Assembly: GCF_003721515.1 (NCBI RefSeq)
Contig: NZ_RJJD01000008.1
Coordinates: 62,001-126,000, forward strand
Direction of reading: 5' to 3'
From: Rufibacter latericius
GTDB taxonomy: Bacteria; Bacteroidota; Bacteroidia; Cytophagales; Hymenobacteraceae
DNA length: 64,000 bases
Of this stretch, positions 53,223-62,451 are shown piece after piece. A model generated the notes under the pieces. It did not search any database. It had not been told where the DNA came from and saw only the letters and a list, made by a program, of their open reading frames with translations. The first letter of the stretch is position 1, and each line of letters opens with the position of its first letter. Made by a program: the position numbers and the translations under genes.

Positions 53223-55163
53223 ATGGGAAAAATCATAGGCATTGACTTAGGAACTACCAACTCTTGCGTTGCGGTAATGGAGGGTAACGAACCAGTGGTG
53301 ATTCCGAACAGCGAAGGCCGCCGGACTACTCCGTCCATCGTGGCATTCCTGGACAACGGGAACGGTGAGCGTAAAGTAGGTGATCCTGCCAAGCGTCAAG
53401 CTATCACTAACCCACAAAATACCATCGCGTCCATCAAGCGTTTTATGGGTCGCGGCTTCTCAGAAGTAAAAGACGAAACCAGCCACGTTTCTTACAACGT
53501 GCAGTCTGGCAGCAATAACACCGTACGCGTACAGATTGGCGACCGCCAGTTCACGCCGCAGGAGATTTCTGCCATGGTTTTGCAAAAAATGAAGCAAACT
53601 GCTGAAGACTACCTGGGTACTACCGTAACCGAGGCCGTTATCACAGTTCCTGCTTACTTCAACGACGCACAACGTCAGGCTACGAAAGAAGCCGGACAGA
53701 TTGCCGGTTTGGATGTAAAACGTATCATCAACGAGCCTACTGCCGCTGCGTTGGCGTACGGTTTAGATAAAAAACACGCTGACCAGAAAATCGCGGTATA
53801 CGACTTAGGTGGTGGTACCTTCGATATCTCTGTTCTGGAGTTAGGTGATGGCGTATTTGAAGTATTGTCTACCAACGGTGATACCCACCTTGGTGGTGAC
53901 GACTTCGACCAAGTAATCATTGCCTGGTTAGCCGATGAGTTCAAAGCCGAAGAAGGCATGGACTTACGCAATGACCCAATGGCATTACAGCGCTTGAAAG
54001 AAGCGGCTGAGAAAGCTAAAATTGAGCTTTCCTCTTCTTCTGAGACTGAAATTAACTTGCCATACATCACCGCTACTCAGACTGGTCCTAAGCACTTAGT
54101 GCGCAGACTGTCTCGTGCCAAGTTTGAGCAGTTAGCCGATGACCTGGTACGTCGTTCTATGGAACCGGTTCGCAAGGCGTTACAAGACGCTGGCTTGCAG
54201 CCGTCAGACATTGACGAAGTAATCTTGGTGGGTGGTTCTACCCGTATCCCAAGAATTCAGGAAGAAGTAGAGAAATTCTTCGGTAAGAAGCCATCTAAGG
54301 GTGTGAACCCAGATGAGGTAGTAGCGATTGGAGCCGCTATCCAGGGTGGTGTATTGACCGGTGAGGTGAAAGACGTTCTGTTGCTTGACGTGACTCCGCT
54401 TTCACTCGGTATCGAGACCATGGGTGGTGTGATGACCAAGCTGATTGAGTCCAACACAACTATCCCAACCAAGAAGTCTGAGACCTTCTCAACCGCATCT
54501 GACAACCAGCCAAGCGTGGAGATCCACGTATTGCAAGGTGAGCGCCCAATGGCCCGCGACAACCGCACCATCGGTCGTTTCCACTTGTCAGACATTCCAC
54601 CAGCACCACGCGGCGTTCCTCAAATCGAGGTAACCTTCGACATTGACGCCAACGGTATCCTGCACGTGTCTGCCAAAGACAAAGGAACTGGTAAAGAGCA
54701 GAAAATCAGAATTGAGGCTTCTTCTGGTCTGTCTGAGCAGGAAATCGAGCGCATGCGGAAAGAGGCTGAGGCCAACGCCGAGTCTGACCGCGTAGCGAAA
54801 GAGCAGGTTGAGAAAGTAAACCAGGCTGACTCTATGATCTTCCAGACCGAGAAGCAGCTGAAAGAGTACGGCGACAAACTGTCTGCCGGAAACAGAACTG
54901 CGGTTGAAGGTGCCCTGGCTGACCTGAAGAAAGCGCATGAGTCTAAAGACTTAGCCGCGATTGACAGTGCCATGGAAAGCATCAACAACGCCTGGCAGGC
55001 GGCCTCTCAGGAGATGTACGCAGCCACTGGCGGAGCCGGACAACCAGGTGCTGACGCCGGATTCGGCGGAGCTGGACAGCCAGGTTCTGACGGACAAGGT
55101 GGTGCTACTCAATCTGCCGGTACAGATAACGTGACCGACGTAGACTACGAAGAAGTTAAGTAA
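53223..55163 (+). CDS. dnaK: Chaperone DnaK (Hsp70)
   Basis: Cytoplasmic ATP-dependent chaperone. The 646 residues include the ATPase domain ([41 protein letters not shown]), the linker [15 protein letters not shown], a substrate-binding beta domain and helical lid, a Gly/Gln/Ala-rich tail and the terminal DVDYEEVK that binds co-chaperones. Codon use is more uniform than its neighbours, as expected of a highly expressed gene. grpE and dnaJ are not adjacent. Confidence 0.97.
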   Translation: MGKIIGIDLGTTNSCVAVMEGNEPVVIPNSEGRRTTPSIVAFLDNGNGERKVGDPAKRQAITNPQNTIASIKRFMGRGFSEVKDETSHVSYNVQSGSNNTVRVQIGDRQFTPQEISAMVLQKMKQTAEDYLGTTVTEAVITVPAYFNDAQRQATKEAGQIAGLDVKRIINEPTAAALAYGLDKKHADQKIAVYDLGGGTFDISVLELGDGVFEVLSTNGDTHLGGDDFDQVIIAWLADEFKAEEGMDLRNDPMALQRLKEAAEKAKIELSSSSETEINLPYITATQTGPKHLVRRLSRAKFEQLADDLVRRSMEPVRKALQDAGLQPSDIDEVILVGGSTRIPRIQEEVEKFFGKKPSKGVNPDEVVAIGAAIQGGVLTGEVKDVLLLDVTPLSLGIETMGGVMTKLIESNTTIPTKKSETFSTASDNQPSVEIHVLQGERPMARDNRTIGRFHLSDIPPAPRGVPQIEVTFDIDANGILHVSAKDKGTGKEQKIRIEASSGLSEQEIERMRKEAEANAESDRVAKEQVEKVNQADSMIFQTEKQLKEYGDKLSAGNRTAVEGALADLKKAHESKDLAAIDSAMESINNAWQAASQEMYAATGGAGQPGADAGFGGAGQPGSDGQGGATQSAGTDNVTDVDYEEVK

Positions 55164-55184
55164 TTTATAATAGGTTTAGTTGAG

Positions 55185-55216
55185 AAAGCCCTATCGCGTT
55201 GCGGTAGGGCTTTTTT
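55185..55216 (+). terminator. dnaK terminator
   Basis: AAAGCCCTATCGC pairs with GCGGTAGGGCTTT (one G-U), followed by TTTTT. Confidence 0.9.
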
Positions 55217-55265
55217 GTTTTAATTCAAATTACCCAAAGATTAGTCCTAGTTACTTACGAGTTCT

Positions 55266-55309
55266 ACGGCATTTTAAGAGTCTTTTACTGAAAATGTTAC
55301 CAAAACCGT
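55266..55309. repeat. Intergenic palindrome, copy X (degenerate)
   Basis: ACGGCATTTTAAGAGTCTTT then GAAAATGTTACCAAAACCGT. Confidence 0.5.
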
Positions 55310-55368
55310 ACAACTTACTACTCAATAGGTTACCTTACCATTATGTTTGGCTTAAATAATGTATCATC

Positions 55369-55611
55369 ATGTATTACGCTATCTACTCCCGAAATGGTAC
55401 CCCCGCCTTTTTAGAAGAGGAAACCTTGGTACTAGCAAAGAGCACCCTAAAGGTGCTGCCCGAAGTTAGCCCCGTTGCGTTGTTAGATGAAGAAGGATGT
55501 TTATACCCGATCCAACAGAAAGGGCATAAACCCTTGGAAGAGGCCTTGCTTGCTGCGGATTATCTTGATCTGGATTTTAAGAAAGTTTTAAATCCAATTG
55601 GATTGAAATAA
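55369..55611 (+). CDS. Small protein of unknown function
   Basis: 80 residues, soluble, acidic in the middle (ALLDEEGCLYPIQQKGHKPLEEALLAADYLDLDFKK), no signal. It has a terminator 22 nt after its stop, which supports a real transcript. No family recognised. Confidence 0.6.
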   Translation: MYYAIYSRNGTPAFLEEETLVLAKSTLKVLPEVSPVALLDEEGCLYPIQQKGHKPLEEALLAADYLDLDFKKVLNPIGLK

Positions 55612-55632
55612 AGGTTCAACACCAGCATATAA

Positions 55633-55662
55633 GGCCACTCTAAAAAGAGTGGCTTTTTTTTA
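55633..55662 (+). terminator. Terminator of the 80-residue gene
   Basis: GCCACTCT / AGAGTGGC stem around five A residues, followed by eight T. Confidence 0.9.
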
Positions 55663-55795
55663 ATCTCACCTCTGCCTTTCTCCTCCAGATTAAAGGCGCT
55701 TCAAACAGCTTATCGGGTCAACTTCTTGCAAGGCTTGCAGGGCATTGCCCCAAATGGTTGTAACTTGCACCTGAAACGCTAAGTGCAGGACGAGA

Positions 55796-56416
55796 ATGGA
55801 TTTTATTACCCTAGATTTTGAGACGGCCACCTCTGACCGTGACAGCCCCTGTGAGATTGGTTTGACGTTTGTGAAAAACGGGCAGATTGCAGACACCCTG
55901 GCCTGGCTTATCAAACCAAAATCCTACCCCTACTTCAACAGCTGGAACATCGCCATCCATGGCATTAAACCGAAGGATGTTCAAAACAGCCCTACCTTTG
56001 ACCAAGTCTGGCAGGAACTACAGCCGATGCTGCAGAATCAACTGGTAATAGCCCACAATGCCAGCTTTGATATGAGCGTACTGCGGGCTACGTTAAACAC
56101 CTATGGCCTGCCTTTCCCGGAACTGAACTACGCCTGCAGCGTGCAGTTCTCCAAACAGGTGTGGCAAGGGTTGCCGCAATATGACCTAAAATCGCTGTGT
56201 AATCGCCACGGCATCCAATTTAAGCACCACCGCGCCGCCGCTGATTCTTACGCCTGCGCCGAATTGACGCTTCGAGCGTTGGAGCACACCAATTGTCTTT
56301 GTTTAGAAGAATTCCCTGAGAAGCTTAAAATCAATTTCGGGCGATTGTTTGAGGGCGGCTACGCAGCATCCTCCGTTCGGAAAGAGGCAAAAAAGAAGAA
56401 GTCGTTCCCTTTTTAG
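55796..56416 (+). CDS. DEDDh 3'-5' exonuclease (DnaQ-like)
   Basis: 206 residues with the exonuclease motifs: DFETA (Asp7, Glu9), AHNASFDMSVL (Exo II Asp), and HHRAAADSYACAEL (Exo III His and Asp). This fold degrades 3' ends in proofreading or RNA turnover. As a free-standing protein with a short basic tail (RKEAKKKKS) it is not necessarily the Pol III epsilon subunit. Convergent with the metalloprotease gene. Confidence 0.9.
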   Translation: MDFITLDFETATSDRDSPCEIGLTFVKNGQIADTLAWLIKPKSYPYFNSWNIAIHGIKPKDVQNSPTFDQVWQELQPMLQNQLVIAHNASFDMSVLRATLNTYGLPFPELNYACSVQFSKQVWQGLPQYDLKSLCNRHGIQFKHHRAAADSYACAELTLRALEHTNCLCLEEFPEKLKINFGRLFEGGYAASSVRKEAKKKKSFPF

Positions 56417-56432
56417 AAAGCTGAAATGCATT

Positions 56433-56493
56433 TTACTTCAGAAACAAAAAGAGGCTGCCTTTCAAAGGCAGCCTCTTTTTGTTTCTGAAGTAA
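56433..56493. terminator. Bidirectional terminator, 30-bp perfect stem
   Basis: Arms 56433-56462 and 56464-56493 are exact reverse complements, GC core AGAGGCTGCC flanked by A/T runs. Confidence 0.93.
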
Positions 56494-56654
56494 TTGAACC
56501 GGTTTAGTGAAGTATGATAAAAGAAGAAACCCAGCACCCCTGTTAGTGTTATCACCAACAAGTCAACTTCCGGAGCCAATCCGCTTGCTGGTGAAAACAC
56601 GCAGCAAGGGCACTGGTTGTTTCTGAGCCTTTTCTAAGCAGGTTCAATCCTCAA

Positions 56655-57791
56655 TTAGATAACCGTTCCGATTTTGGAAACAAAGATCTCGTGCACCTGC
56701 TGTTGGGTTAAGATGTGGCCCTGCTTTTGGGCTTGATCTGCCAACTCGAAGCCCAAGCGGGCAGCAGCCATTCGCTGTGCGGGAGTGCCGTGGTGCCCTG
56801 TGCTGGAGAATCCGCAATCCCCAATCTGGAAGAACAGCGTAAGGAATTCTTCTACGCGCTTGCTGTTGTAGGTAGCGCCGCGTTTGTGCGTCATATAATA
56901 CGCCGCCATGAAGTCTGCCTCCAGTTCTGTGTAGCGGGTTGCTTCTGCTTGATCTGCTGCGGCTCCATTAGGGTACCAGGCAGCCATGTTTTTGAATTGT
57001 ACCTGATGCGCCCACTCATGCGCCAGAATGCCTGTCCAAATGATGTTTGGCTCCACTCCGGTCTCGGAGAGCATCTCTACAATACCATCGCCAATCACGA
57101 TCAGGTTCCGGTAGGTAGTCGCAAATCCATCAAGGGCGAAAAAAGGCGATTCTGGAAGATAAGGCGAGAAGGTGTTGAAGTAGAGAAGCTGATCGGCGGC
57201 GGCATAGGCCTGCTCACGAGTCTGTACGTTGGCGCCCACGATCTCATAGACATCTGCCAGTTTCTCCCGGTCGTTCAGGGTAGCGGTGTGCTGTCCGTTG
57301 AGTTGAATCAGGTTAGGCATGCCCCAGAAAGCCTCCAAGTCTCTCTTCCGCTTGGCCATCAACTCAGTATACTCGCCGTTCTTGCCGAAATACTGCTTAG
57401 AGGTATCAAAGTAAGCCGAGTACTGGTTCAAGGTCATGTACAGGTTCAGGATTGAATTTGCAGCCTGCGCCGTTCCGAAAAGGGAGATCAGATCTTTGCC
57501 GAGGGGGGCTAAATACTTATTCTGCACCGCCACGAACTCTGTGGGACCGCAGGTACTGGGGGCCACGGCATCGTAGGTGAAGAGATTTCTAAGGTTCTCA
57601 CCTGGGGCTGCATAATTGGCAGGAACGGTGAGCGCCAGGCTTTGGGGGATTTCCAGCGTAGAATCAGATAAAGCACTAACATTCTGTGACTTGGTGGCAG
57701 ATGTCAGGTTCATCTCATCCATCTGGTTTTCACAGGAAGTGGCGGCGAAACCTACCGCAAGGCACAACAGGGCAAATGTTGATTTTTTCAT
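56655..57791 (-). CDS. Zinc metalloprotease lipoprotein
   Basis: 378 residues. The lipoprotein signal ends ATSC, followed by a mature domain with HEWAH (His258, Glu259, His262) and a third ligand Glu291 in TELEADFMAAYYM. This is the M48/gluzincin spacing of about 30 residues between motifs. GTPAQRMAAARLGFELA is also as in M48-type exported proteases. It probably acts at the cell surface or in the periplasm. Substrate unknown. Confidence 0.82.
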   Translation of the reverse strand: MKKSTFALLCLAVGFAATSCENQMDEMNLTSATKSQNVSALSDSTLEIPQSLALTVPANYAAPGENLRNLFTYDAVAPSTCGPTEFVAVQNKYLAPLGKDLISLFGTAQAANSILNLYMTLNQYSAYFDTSKQYFGKNGEYTELMAKRKRDLEAFWGMPNLIQLNGQHTATLNDREKLADVYEIVGANVQTREQAYAAADQLLYFNTFSPYLPESPFFALDGFATTYRNLIVIGDGIVEMLSETGVEPNIIWTGILAHEWAHQVQFKNMAAWYPNGAAADQAEATRYTELEADFMAAYYMTHKRGATYNSKRVEEFLTLFFQIGDCGFSSTGHHGTPAQRMAAARLGFELADQAQKQGHILTQQQVHEIFVSKIGTVI

Positions 57792-58123
57792 GAGGGGGAA
57801 GTAAGTTTATGAATAAAATTTAAAATGTATTTCAATATAAACTGGGTTCTAAGCTGTTGAAATTAAGTCATATACTTTATTTACAAACCCTAAGAACTTA
57901 AATGTAATAATTTACTAGTAGAACTTCACAATCTAATTTTACTTAAAAACAGTTCCATTAAATTAAAATTCGACGTGTATATTTCTACAACTGCTTGTGA
58001 CTTATCTATTGGATGAAGCTGCGTTTACCTATTTTAATATTGCCATAAGCCACTAAAATTCAAATTCTTACAACTGTTTCATCTTTCCTGTTTTTAGGCT
58101 AAATTTCTGAAAACAGCTTTAAA
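57792..58123. other. AT-rich divergent regulatory gap
   Basis: 332 nt between the divergent metalloprotease and AraC genes. Strongly AT-rich; both promoters must lie here but no clear boxes were found. It ends in palindrome copy Y. Confidence 0.4.
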
Positions 58124-58124
58124 A
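58089..58124. repeat. Intergenic palindrome, copy Y, touching a start codon
   Basis: TGTTTTTAGGCTAAATTTC then GAAAACAGCTTTAAAA, ending on the A of the AraC-family start codon. Its hairpin could affect initiation. Confidence 0.65.
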
Positions 58125-59086
58125 TGTTTCTGAAAGAATTTCCTGACTACCAGCAGTTGAAGGCAAGAGCCGAAACGGCTTTTCAGGAAGAGAACGGGCC
58201 AAATCCAAACACTCCGCCGAAGGAAAGATTTGAGTGGCCGCTGGTCATTCTTAACGCCCATACCCAGCACTGCTATCGTCCAGATATCAAAGGGCCATTC
58301 TCTCTTTTCACCAACGTCACCGGAACTTCTTACGTGAGTGCGGGCAGCAAGAAAGTGGCCGTGCCTGATGATTGCTTTTTCCTCACAAACCGGGCGCAGC
58401 ATTACTCCCTTACCATTGACAGCAAAGACCAGCCCGTGGAGACTTTTAACCTTCACCTGGGCCAGAATCTTTGGGAAGACTACCTCAAAGCCAGCAATCA
58501 CCCCTCGGGTTATCTGTTAGATAATCCTTTCACCCCGGCACTTAACACAGGCCTTTCTGATTTCCCGAACCTGCTTCAACGCAAAACCCCAACGATATCG
58601 CAGGCGTTGCACCAACTGCATCACTTGGGTTCCTCTTCCAGTGTTTCAGAACTGGAGTTGCAGGAGCACCTGGCACCCCTACTACAAGCCCTCTTGCAGC
58701 AGAAAAAAGAACTAACCCAGCGACTCCAGAACCTGACGGCCGCCAAAGCCAGCGCCCGAGCCGAGCTGTTCAAGCGCATTTCCCTCGCCACCGATTATCT
58801 TCTGGCCTACCCTGATTATGCCTCTTCTTTAGACGAACTGGCCCAGGTGGCCTGCCTTTCCAAGTTCCATTTTCTGCGGGCGTTTACCCAAATCCACGGC
58901 AGCACGCCGCATCAGTTTCTGTTGCAACACCGCATTGGGCGCAGTCTGCCACTGTTGCAGAAAACCAGGATGACCATTGGCGAAGTGGCGCTCCAATGCG
59001 GATATCCCGAGATTTCCATGTTCAGCCGGACCTTCCGGAAAGTGATGGGCTGCTCGCCGGCTTTGTACCGGAAAGAGAGAAATTAG
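58124..59086 (+). CDS. AraC family transcriptional regulator
   Basis: 320 residues. The N-terminal part is a cupin-like sensor (about 40-140, RPDIKGPFSLFTNVTGTSYV). The C-terminal double HTH covers about 215-318, with SLDELAQVACLSKFHFLRAFTQIHGSTPHQFLLQHRI and the second helix pair IGEVALQCGYPEISMFSRTFRKVMGCSPALYRK. It probably controls the membrane-protein gene 67 nt downstream. Ligand unknown. Confidence 0.9.
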   Translation: MFLKEFPDYQQLKARAETAFQEENGPNPNTPPKERFEWPLVILNAHTQHCYRPDIKGPFSLFTNVTGTSYVSAGSKKVAVPDDCFFLTNRAQHYSLTIDSKDQPVETFNLHLGQNLWEDYLKASNHPSGYLLDNPFTPALNTGLSDFPNLLQRKTPTISQALHQLHHLGSSSSVSELELQEHLAPLLQALLQQKKELTQRLQNLTAAKASARAELFKRISLATDYLLAYPDYASSLDELAQVACLSKFHFLRAFTQIHGSTPHQFLLQHRIGRSLPLLQKTRMTIGEVALQCGYPEISMFSRTFRKVMGCSPALYRKERN

Positions 59087-59153
59087 CAATTTCTGTCAAA
59101 CAGTTCAGGCTTTTGAGGCTGCATCTTTATGCCGTAGAAACAATCTTACTGTC

Positions 59154-59915
59154 ATGAAAGCAAACTATTTATTTCTCGCCCAACTGGGGTTTGCCGCCCT
59201 GAGTATTCTGTGCCTGGCCCTGCTATTAGCCGGCACCCGCCACACGTTCCTGCGGATGGGCTTCTCCACGGCTCAGGCCTCTAAGAAAACCTGGATTATT
59301 GGCGGATTGCTCACCGGTTGGCTCTTGCTGGTCAGTTTCCTGGCTCTGAGCGGCTTAACTTCCAACTTCGACATCGCACCCCTGAACATGGCTCCGGCTT
59401 TGCTTCCGCCTCTAGTTGCGGTGCTGATGATTACGTTTCACCCTGGAACCCAGAACTTCCTCCGGCATTTACCTCCGGCGGGTTTGCTTTATCTTCAGGC
59501 CTTCAGAATACCGGTGGAGATTTTCCTGTGGTGGCTGTTCCTGGCGAATGCAATACCAGAGCGCTTGACGTTTGAAGGCCGGAACTGGGATATCCTGTCA
59601 GGCCTTTTCGGGCCGGTTTTCGCGGTACTTTGCTATGCTGGTCACCGGTACAACCCAAAACTGGCGATGCTTTATCACTTGTTGGGCCTGGGACTGCTCC
59701 TTAACATTGTGGCCAACGGCTTGCTCACGTTGCCCACTCCGGTTCAGGTGTTCTTTGATAAGCCCGGCGCCACCATCCTTACTACTTTTCCGGTAATGCT
59801 GCTCCCGGCTTTCCTGGTGCCGCTGGCCTATACCCTTCACTTCTTTTCCCTCCGGCAAGCGGCGTTGGAGAGAAAAGAAACCGCACCACATCAGCCCAAA
59901 ACAGTCACCGCTTAA
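59154..59915 (+). CDS. Polytopic membrane protein of unknown function
   Basis: 253 residues with about seven hydrophobic segments (e.g. 6-26, 46-66, 78-93, 108-130). No family recognised. It follows the AraC gene closely on the same strand, so co-regulation is likely. Confidence 0.65.
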   Translation: MKANYLFLAQLGFAALSILCLALLLAGTRHTFLRMGFSTAQASKKTWIIGGLLTGWLLLVSFLALSGLTSNFDIAPLNMAPALLPPLVAVLMITFHPGTQNFLRHLPPAGLLYLQAFRIPVEIFLWWLFLANAIPERLTFEGRNWDILSGLFGPVFAVLCYAGHRYNPKLAMLYHLLGLGLLLNIVANGLLTLPTPVQVFFDKPGATILTTFPVMLLPAFLVPLAYTLHFFSLRQAALERKETAPHQPKTVTA

Positions 59916-59950
59916 TGCACGGCTTCTTTTCTTAGTAATCCACTCGCTTT

Positions 59951-59993
59951 CTGTTTCAAGGCTAATTTCCTTAAAAAAGGCTCAAAACGGCAG
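59951..59993. repeat. Intergenic palindrome, copy Z
   Basis: CTGTTTCAAGGCTAATTTCC then TTAAAAAAGGCTCAAAACGG-CAG, 2 nt from the stop of the minus-strand phosphatase gene in a convergent gap. Confidence 0.75.
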
Positions 59994-59995
59994 GT

Positions 59996-60568
59996 TCATT
60001 TCTCCAGTTGGGTTACGCCCACGTAGCCTCGGCCACCGTCCCGCACTACTTTCCAGCCGCGCTTCTTTAGGGCTCGTTTGATGAATTCGTTCAGGAAACC
60101 GTGTGCTACCAAAACGGCCAGACCTTGAACTTCAGCTTCGCGCACTAGATGTTCAGCAGCCTGGTCTGCGCGAACTTTGGCCTGCCGGAAGCTTTCAATG
60201 TCTTTTTGGTTCATCCCCAGCAGCCACAAAATCCGGGAGGTTACCTGCCACCACTTCAAAGGAAACTTCCCCAATGGCAAGCCCCAGATGCGGTTCTCAA
60301 ACTCCTTGAAGGTGGCGTCTTCTAGGAGTTCCACCTCTGCGCCAAACAACATGAGCGCGGTGGTTTTGGCGCGGGGCAGGGTACTGCAGAAAACCCGCTT
60401 GATGCGGGCCAGAGGCAGGTGCTCACTGCGCTCAATGATCTTCTCCACTTCCGCCACATTATAGTCCTGCATGTACTGCTCTGCCTGGGCTTTCGTGAAA
60501 AAGCCCTTCTGGTTGATGAGGGGCCGGGCGTGACGGATGAGGTAAATGTGCACAGGTGGGGTTAACAT
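59996..60568 (-). CDS. Histidine phosphatase, cytoplasmic
   Basis: 190 residues without export signal. The catalytic motif IYLIRHARPL has Arg11 and His12, and the second His is in VLVAHGFLNEF. CSTLPRAKTTALML is the conserved helix of this superfamily. It differs from the exported homologue at 46098 and is not a recent duplicate. Substrate unknown. Confidence 0.85.
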   Translation of the reverse strand: MLTPPVHIYLIRHARPLINQKGFFTKAQAEQYMQDYNVAEVEKIIERSEHLPLARIKRVFCSTLPRAKTTALMLFGAEVELLEDATFKEFENRIWGLPLGKFPLKWWQVTSRILWLLGMNQKDIESFRQAKVRADQAAEHLVREAEVQGLAVLVAHGFLNEFIKRALKKRGWKVVRDGGRGYVGVTQLEK

Positions 60569-60624
60569 ATAATAATGACAATTACTTGAAGTACTCGGCT
60601 ACGATTCTCCTAAAATTATACTTA

Positions 60625-60653
60625 TTGAAGTTTACGGGTTATTTATACCTTTG
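60625..60653 (+). promoter_or_regulatory. Promoter of the barrel-protein gene
   Basis: TTG at 60625-60627, 18 nt, TACCTTTG at 60646-60653; start of transcription expected near 60660, leaving a short leader before the ATG at 60673. Confidence 0.6.
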
Positions 60654-60672
60654 TATGCTATCCAATATTTAA

Positions 60673-61896
60673 ATGAAAAAAACTTTACTATCCCTCTTTT
60701 TACTGCTTGGCAGCCTTTCTGTTTTAGCCCAACATAATTTCAAACCGGGCTATATCATCCAACAAAATGATACAATCTGGGGGCTGGTTGATCATAAAGG
60801 AGATCGTCTAAGCGGGTCAAAAGTAAATTTCAAAAAATCAGAAAGTGCCTCAATTGAAACATTCAGCCCTTTACAGATTGAAGGCTACGGCCTTAAGGAA
60901 GGGTTTAAGTATGAGACCAGGCAAGTAGCTACGGGAGACAGTACTAAGACCCATTTTTTCACCCTTTTGGTAAAGGGAAAAGCTAGTCTTTACTCCTTCC
61001 GGGACAAGGACTCTAAAGATCACTTTTACCTGCTTAAAAACGATTCATTACAGGAACTTATCTCTTACTCGGTATCGGAAGAACGGCAAGGCCGAAAGGT
61101 GCTGGTCCCTTACCATTTGTACCGGGGAACCTTGAACCAAGCCTTTAAAGATTGCCCTGCTGAGATGGCAGGTACCAGGGGACTTCCTTTTACCCAAAAA
61201 GCCTTGATAAACCTTGTTGTGCGCTACAACCAATGTAGCAACCCCGCCTCCTTGACCTATGTGGAAACCCCCACAAAATCCATTTTCACTTGGGGCATTG
61301 TAGCGGGAGGCTCCACTTCTACGCTTCAGGTGAAGGGAGGCCCTTCAATCCAAAACCAGGACCAGAGGCTCACCTCTTCTTTTGTACCCGCGGTTGGTTT
61401 ATTTGTAAATAGCACCCTGCCTTGGATTAACCCAAAGCTGTCTTTGCAGGTTGAACTGCAGTATACCCGTAACCAATACGCCAAAAGTTTTTCAGAACAG
61501 GTAAACACCTTCAGAAGAGACTATGATTTGGCTTTAGACCTTCATTATGTGAAACTTCCCATTCTGGCACGGTATTCATTCCCAATCAAGAAAATCAATC
61601 CGTTTCTGAGTGCCGGTTTCATTAACTCTTACGCTGTTAAGTTTACCCAGGAACTCACTACCACCAGTTCCAATTCAGTACAGGAAAACACCTCTGTCAA
61701 GAAGGAATCCTACATGGAAGATTTCAGGAAGTACGCTCAGAGCTTTGCAGTTGGAGGCGGTGTCCTCTTCCCTATTTCGTCCAACCACCAACTTTCAGTG
61801 GAAGGAAGATATGAGAAAGGAAACGGGTTCTCAAAAATCACCACGATAGGCACTACCACAGACCAGTTCTACTTTTTGCTTGGCATCTCTTTCTAA
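60673..61896 (+). CDS. Outer-membrane beta-barrel protein (PorT-like type)
   Basis: 407 residues with signal peptide MKKTLLSLFLLLGSLSVLA. The N-terminal half is a soluble beta domain (GYIIQQNDTIWGLVDHKGDR). From about residue 205 there are alternating amphipathic strands typical of small Bacteroidota barrels (WGIVAGGSTSTLQV, LSLQVELQYTRNQYA, LHYVKLPILARYSF, and a final FYFLLGISF). This fold is common and has no specific known role. Confidence 0.8.
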   Translation: MKKTLLSLFLLLGSLSVLAQHNFKPGYIIQQNDTIWGLVDHKGDRLSGSKVNFKKSESASIETFSPLQIEGYGLKEGFKYETRQVATGDSTKTHFFTLLVKGKASLYSFRDKDSKDHFYLLKNDSLQELISYSVSEERQGRKVLVPYHLYRGTLNQAFKDCPAEMAGTRGLPFTQKALINLVVRYNQCSNPASLTYVETPTKSIFTWGIVAGGSTSTLQVKGGPSIQNQDQRLTSSFVPAVGLFVNSTLPWINPKLSLQVELQYTRNQYAKSFSEQVNTFRRDYDLALDLHYVKLPILARYSFPIKKINPFLSAGFINSYAVKFTQELTTTSSNSVQENTSVKKESYMEDFRKYAQSFAVGGGVLFPISSNHQLSVEGRYEKGNGFSKITTIGTTTDQFYFLLGISF

Positions 61897-61920
61897 AAAC
61901 GAGAATACTTAGGTCCATAG

Positions 61921-61980
61921 AAGCAAGAATCCGTTTTAAAGCTATCTTTCTGGAAACAGCTTTAAAACGGATTCTTGCTT
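61921..61980. repeat. Intergenic palindrome, copy AA (terminator-like)
   Basis: The longest perfect copy: arms 61921-61943 and 61958-61980 match at all 23 positions (inner part CCGTTTTAAAGCT), 24 nt after the barrel-gene stop, followed by a short T-run. Confidence 0.9.
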
Positions 61981-62049
61981 TTTGCAGTAGATCAACCTCA
62001 AAAGCATTTTTCAGCTACAATATTACCCAGCTTATCCCATTCCCGGATT

Positions 62050-62451
62050 TCATTTAGTAGCAGCTACCGCCTCATTGCCTTTATGCCGCCGAAGCGCTTT
62101 CAGGTATACCACCAGTTCATCCATCTGCTCCCGGGAGATCTCGTGTTTCTTGAAAGAAGGCATGCGGCCGATGCCCAGAAAAAAGGCTTTGCTGCGCACC
62201 CTGAACCGTAAGGCCACCCCTGGCAGGGGAATGTTGTTGATGGAAGGCCCCAAGCCCGCCTCGCCTAAGGGATGGCACCGATGGCAGTTCTGCATGAACA
62301 CCACTCGGCCGTTCTCCAGTTGCTGGGTCTGCACCGTCAAAGGTCCCATGATGGGTTCGCTGCGCCGGGCTGTGCCGCAGCTGCTTAGCACCAGACAAAG
62401 TCCGCAAACGACTGCCTTAAGGATTCTGTATTTTTTGGGAAGCTGTCTCAT
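62050..62451 (-). CDS. c-type cytochrome lipoprotein
   Basis: 133 residues from the ATG at 62451. The lipoprotein signal ends LSSC (Cys25), followed by one class I cytochrome c domain with heme motif CHRCH (Cys56, Cys59, His60) and axial Met97 in GIGRMPSF. It would accept electrons in the periplasm. Its start codon overlaps the stop of the sugar-dehydrogenase-like gene by 4 nt (ATGA), so the two are translated together and are probably redox partners. Confidence 0.88.
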   Translation of the reverse strand: MRQLPKKYRILKAVVCGLCLVLSSCGTARRSEPIMGPLTVQTQQLENGRVVFMQNCHRCHPLGEAGLGPSINNIPLPGVALRFRVRSKAFFLGIGRMPSFKKHEISREQMDELVVYLKALRRHKGNEAVAATK

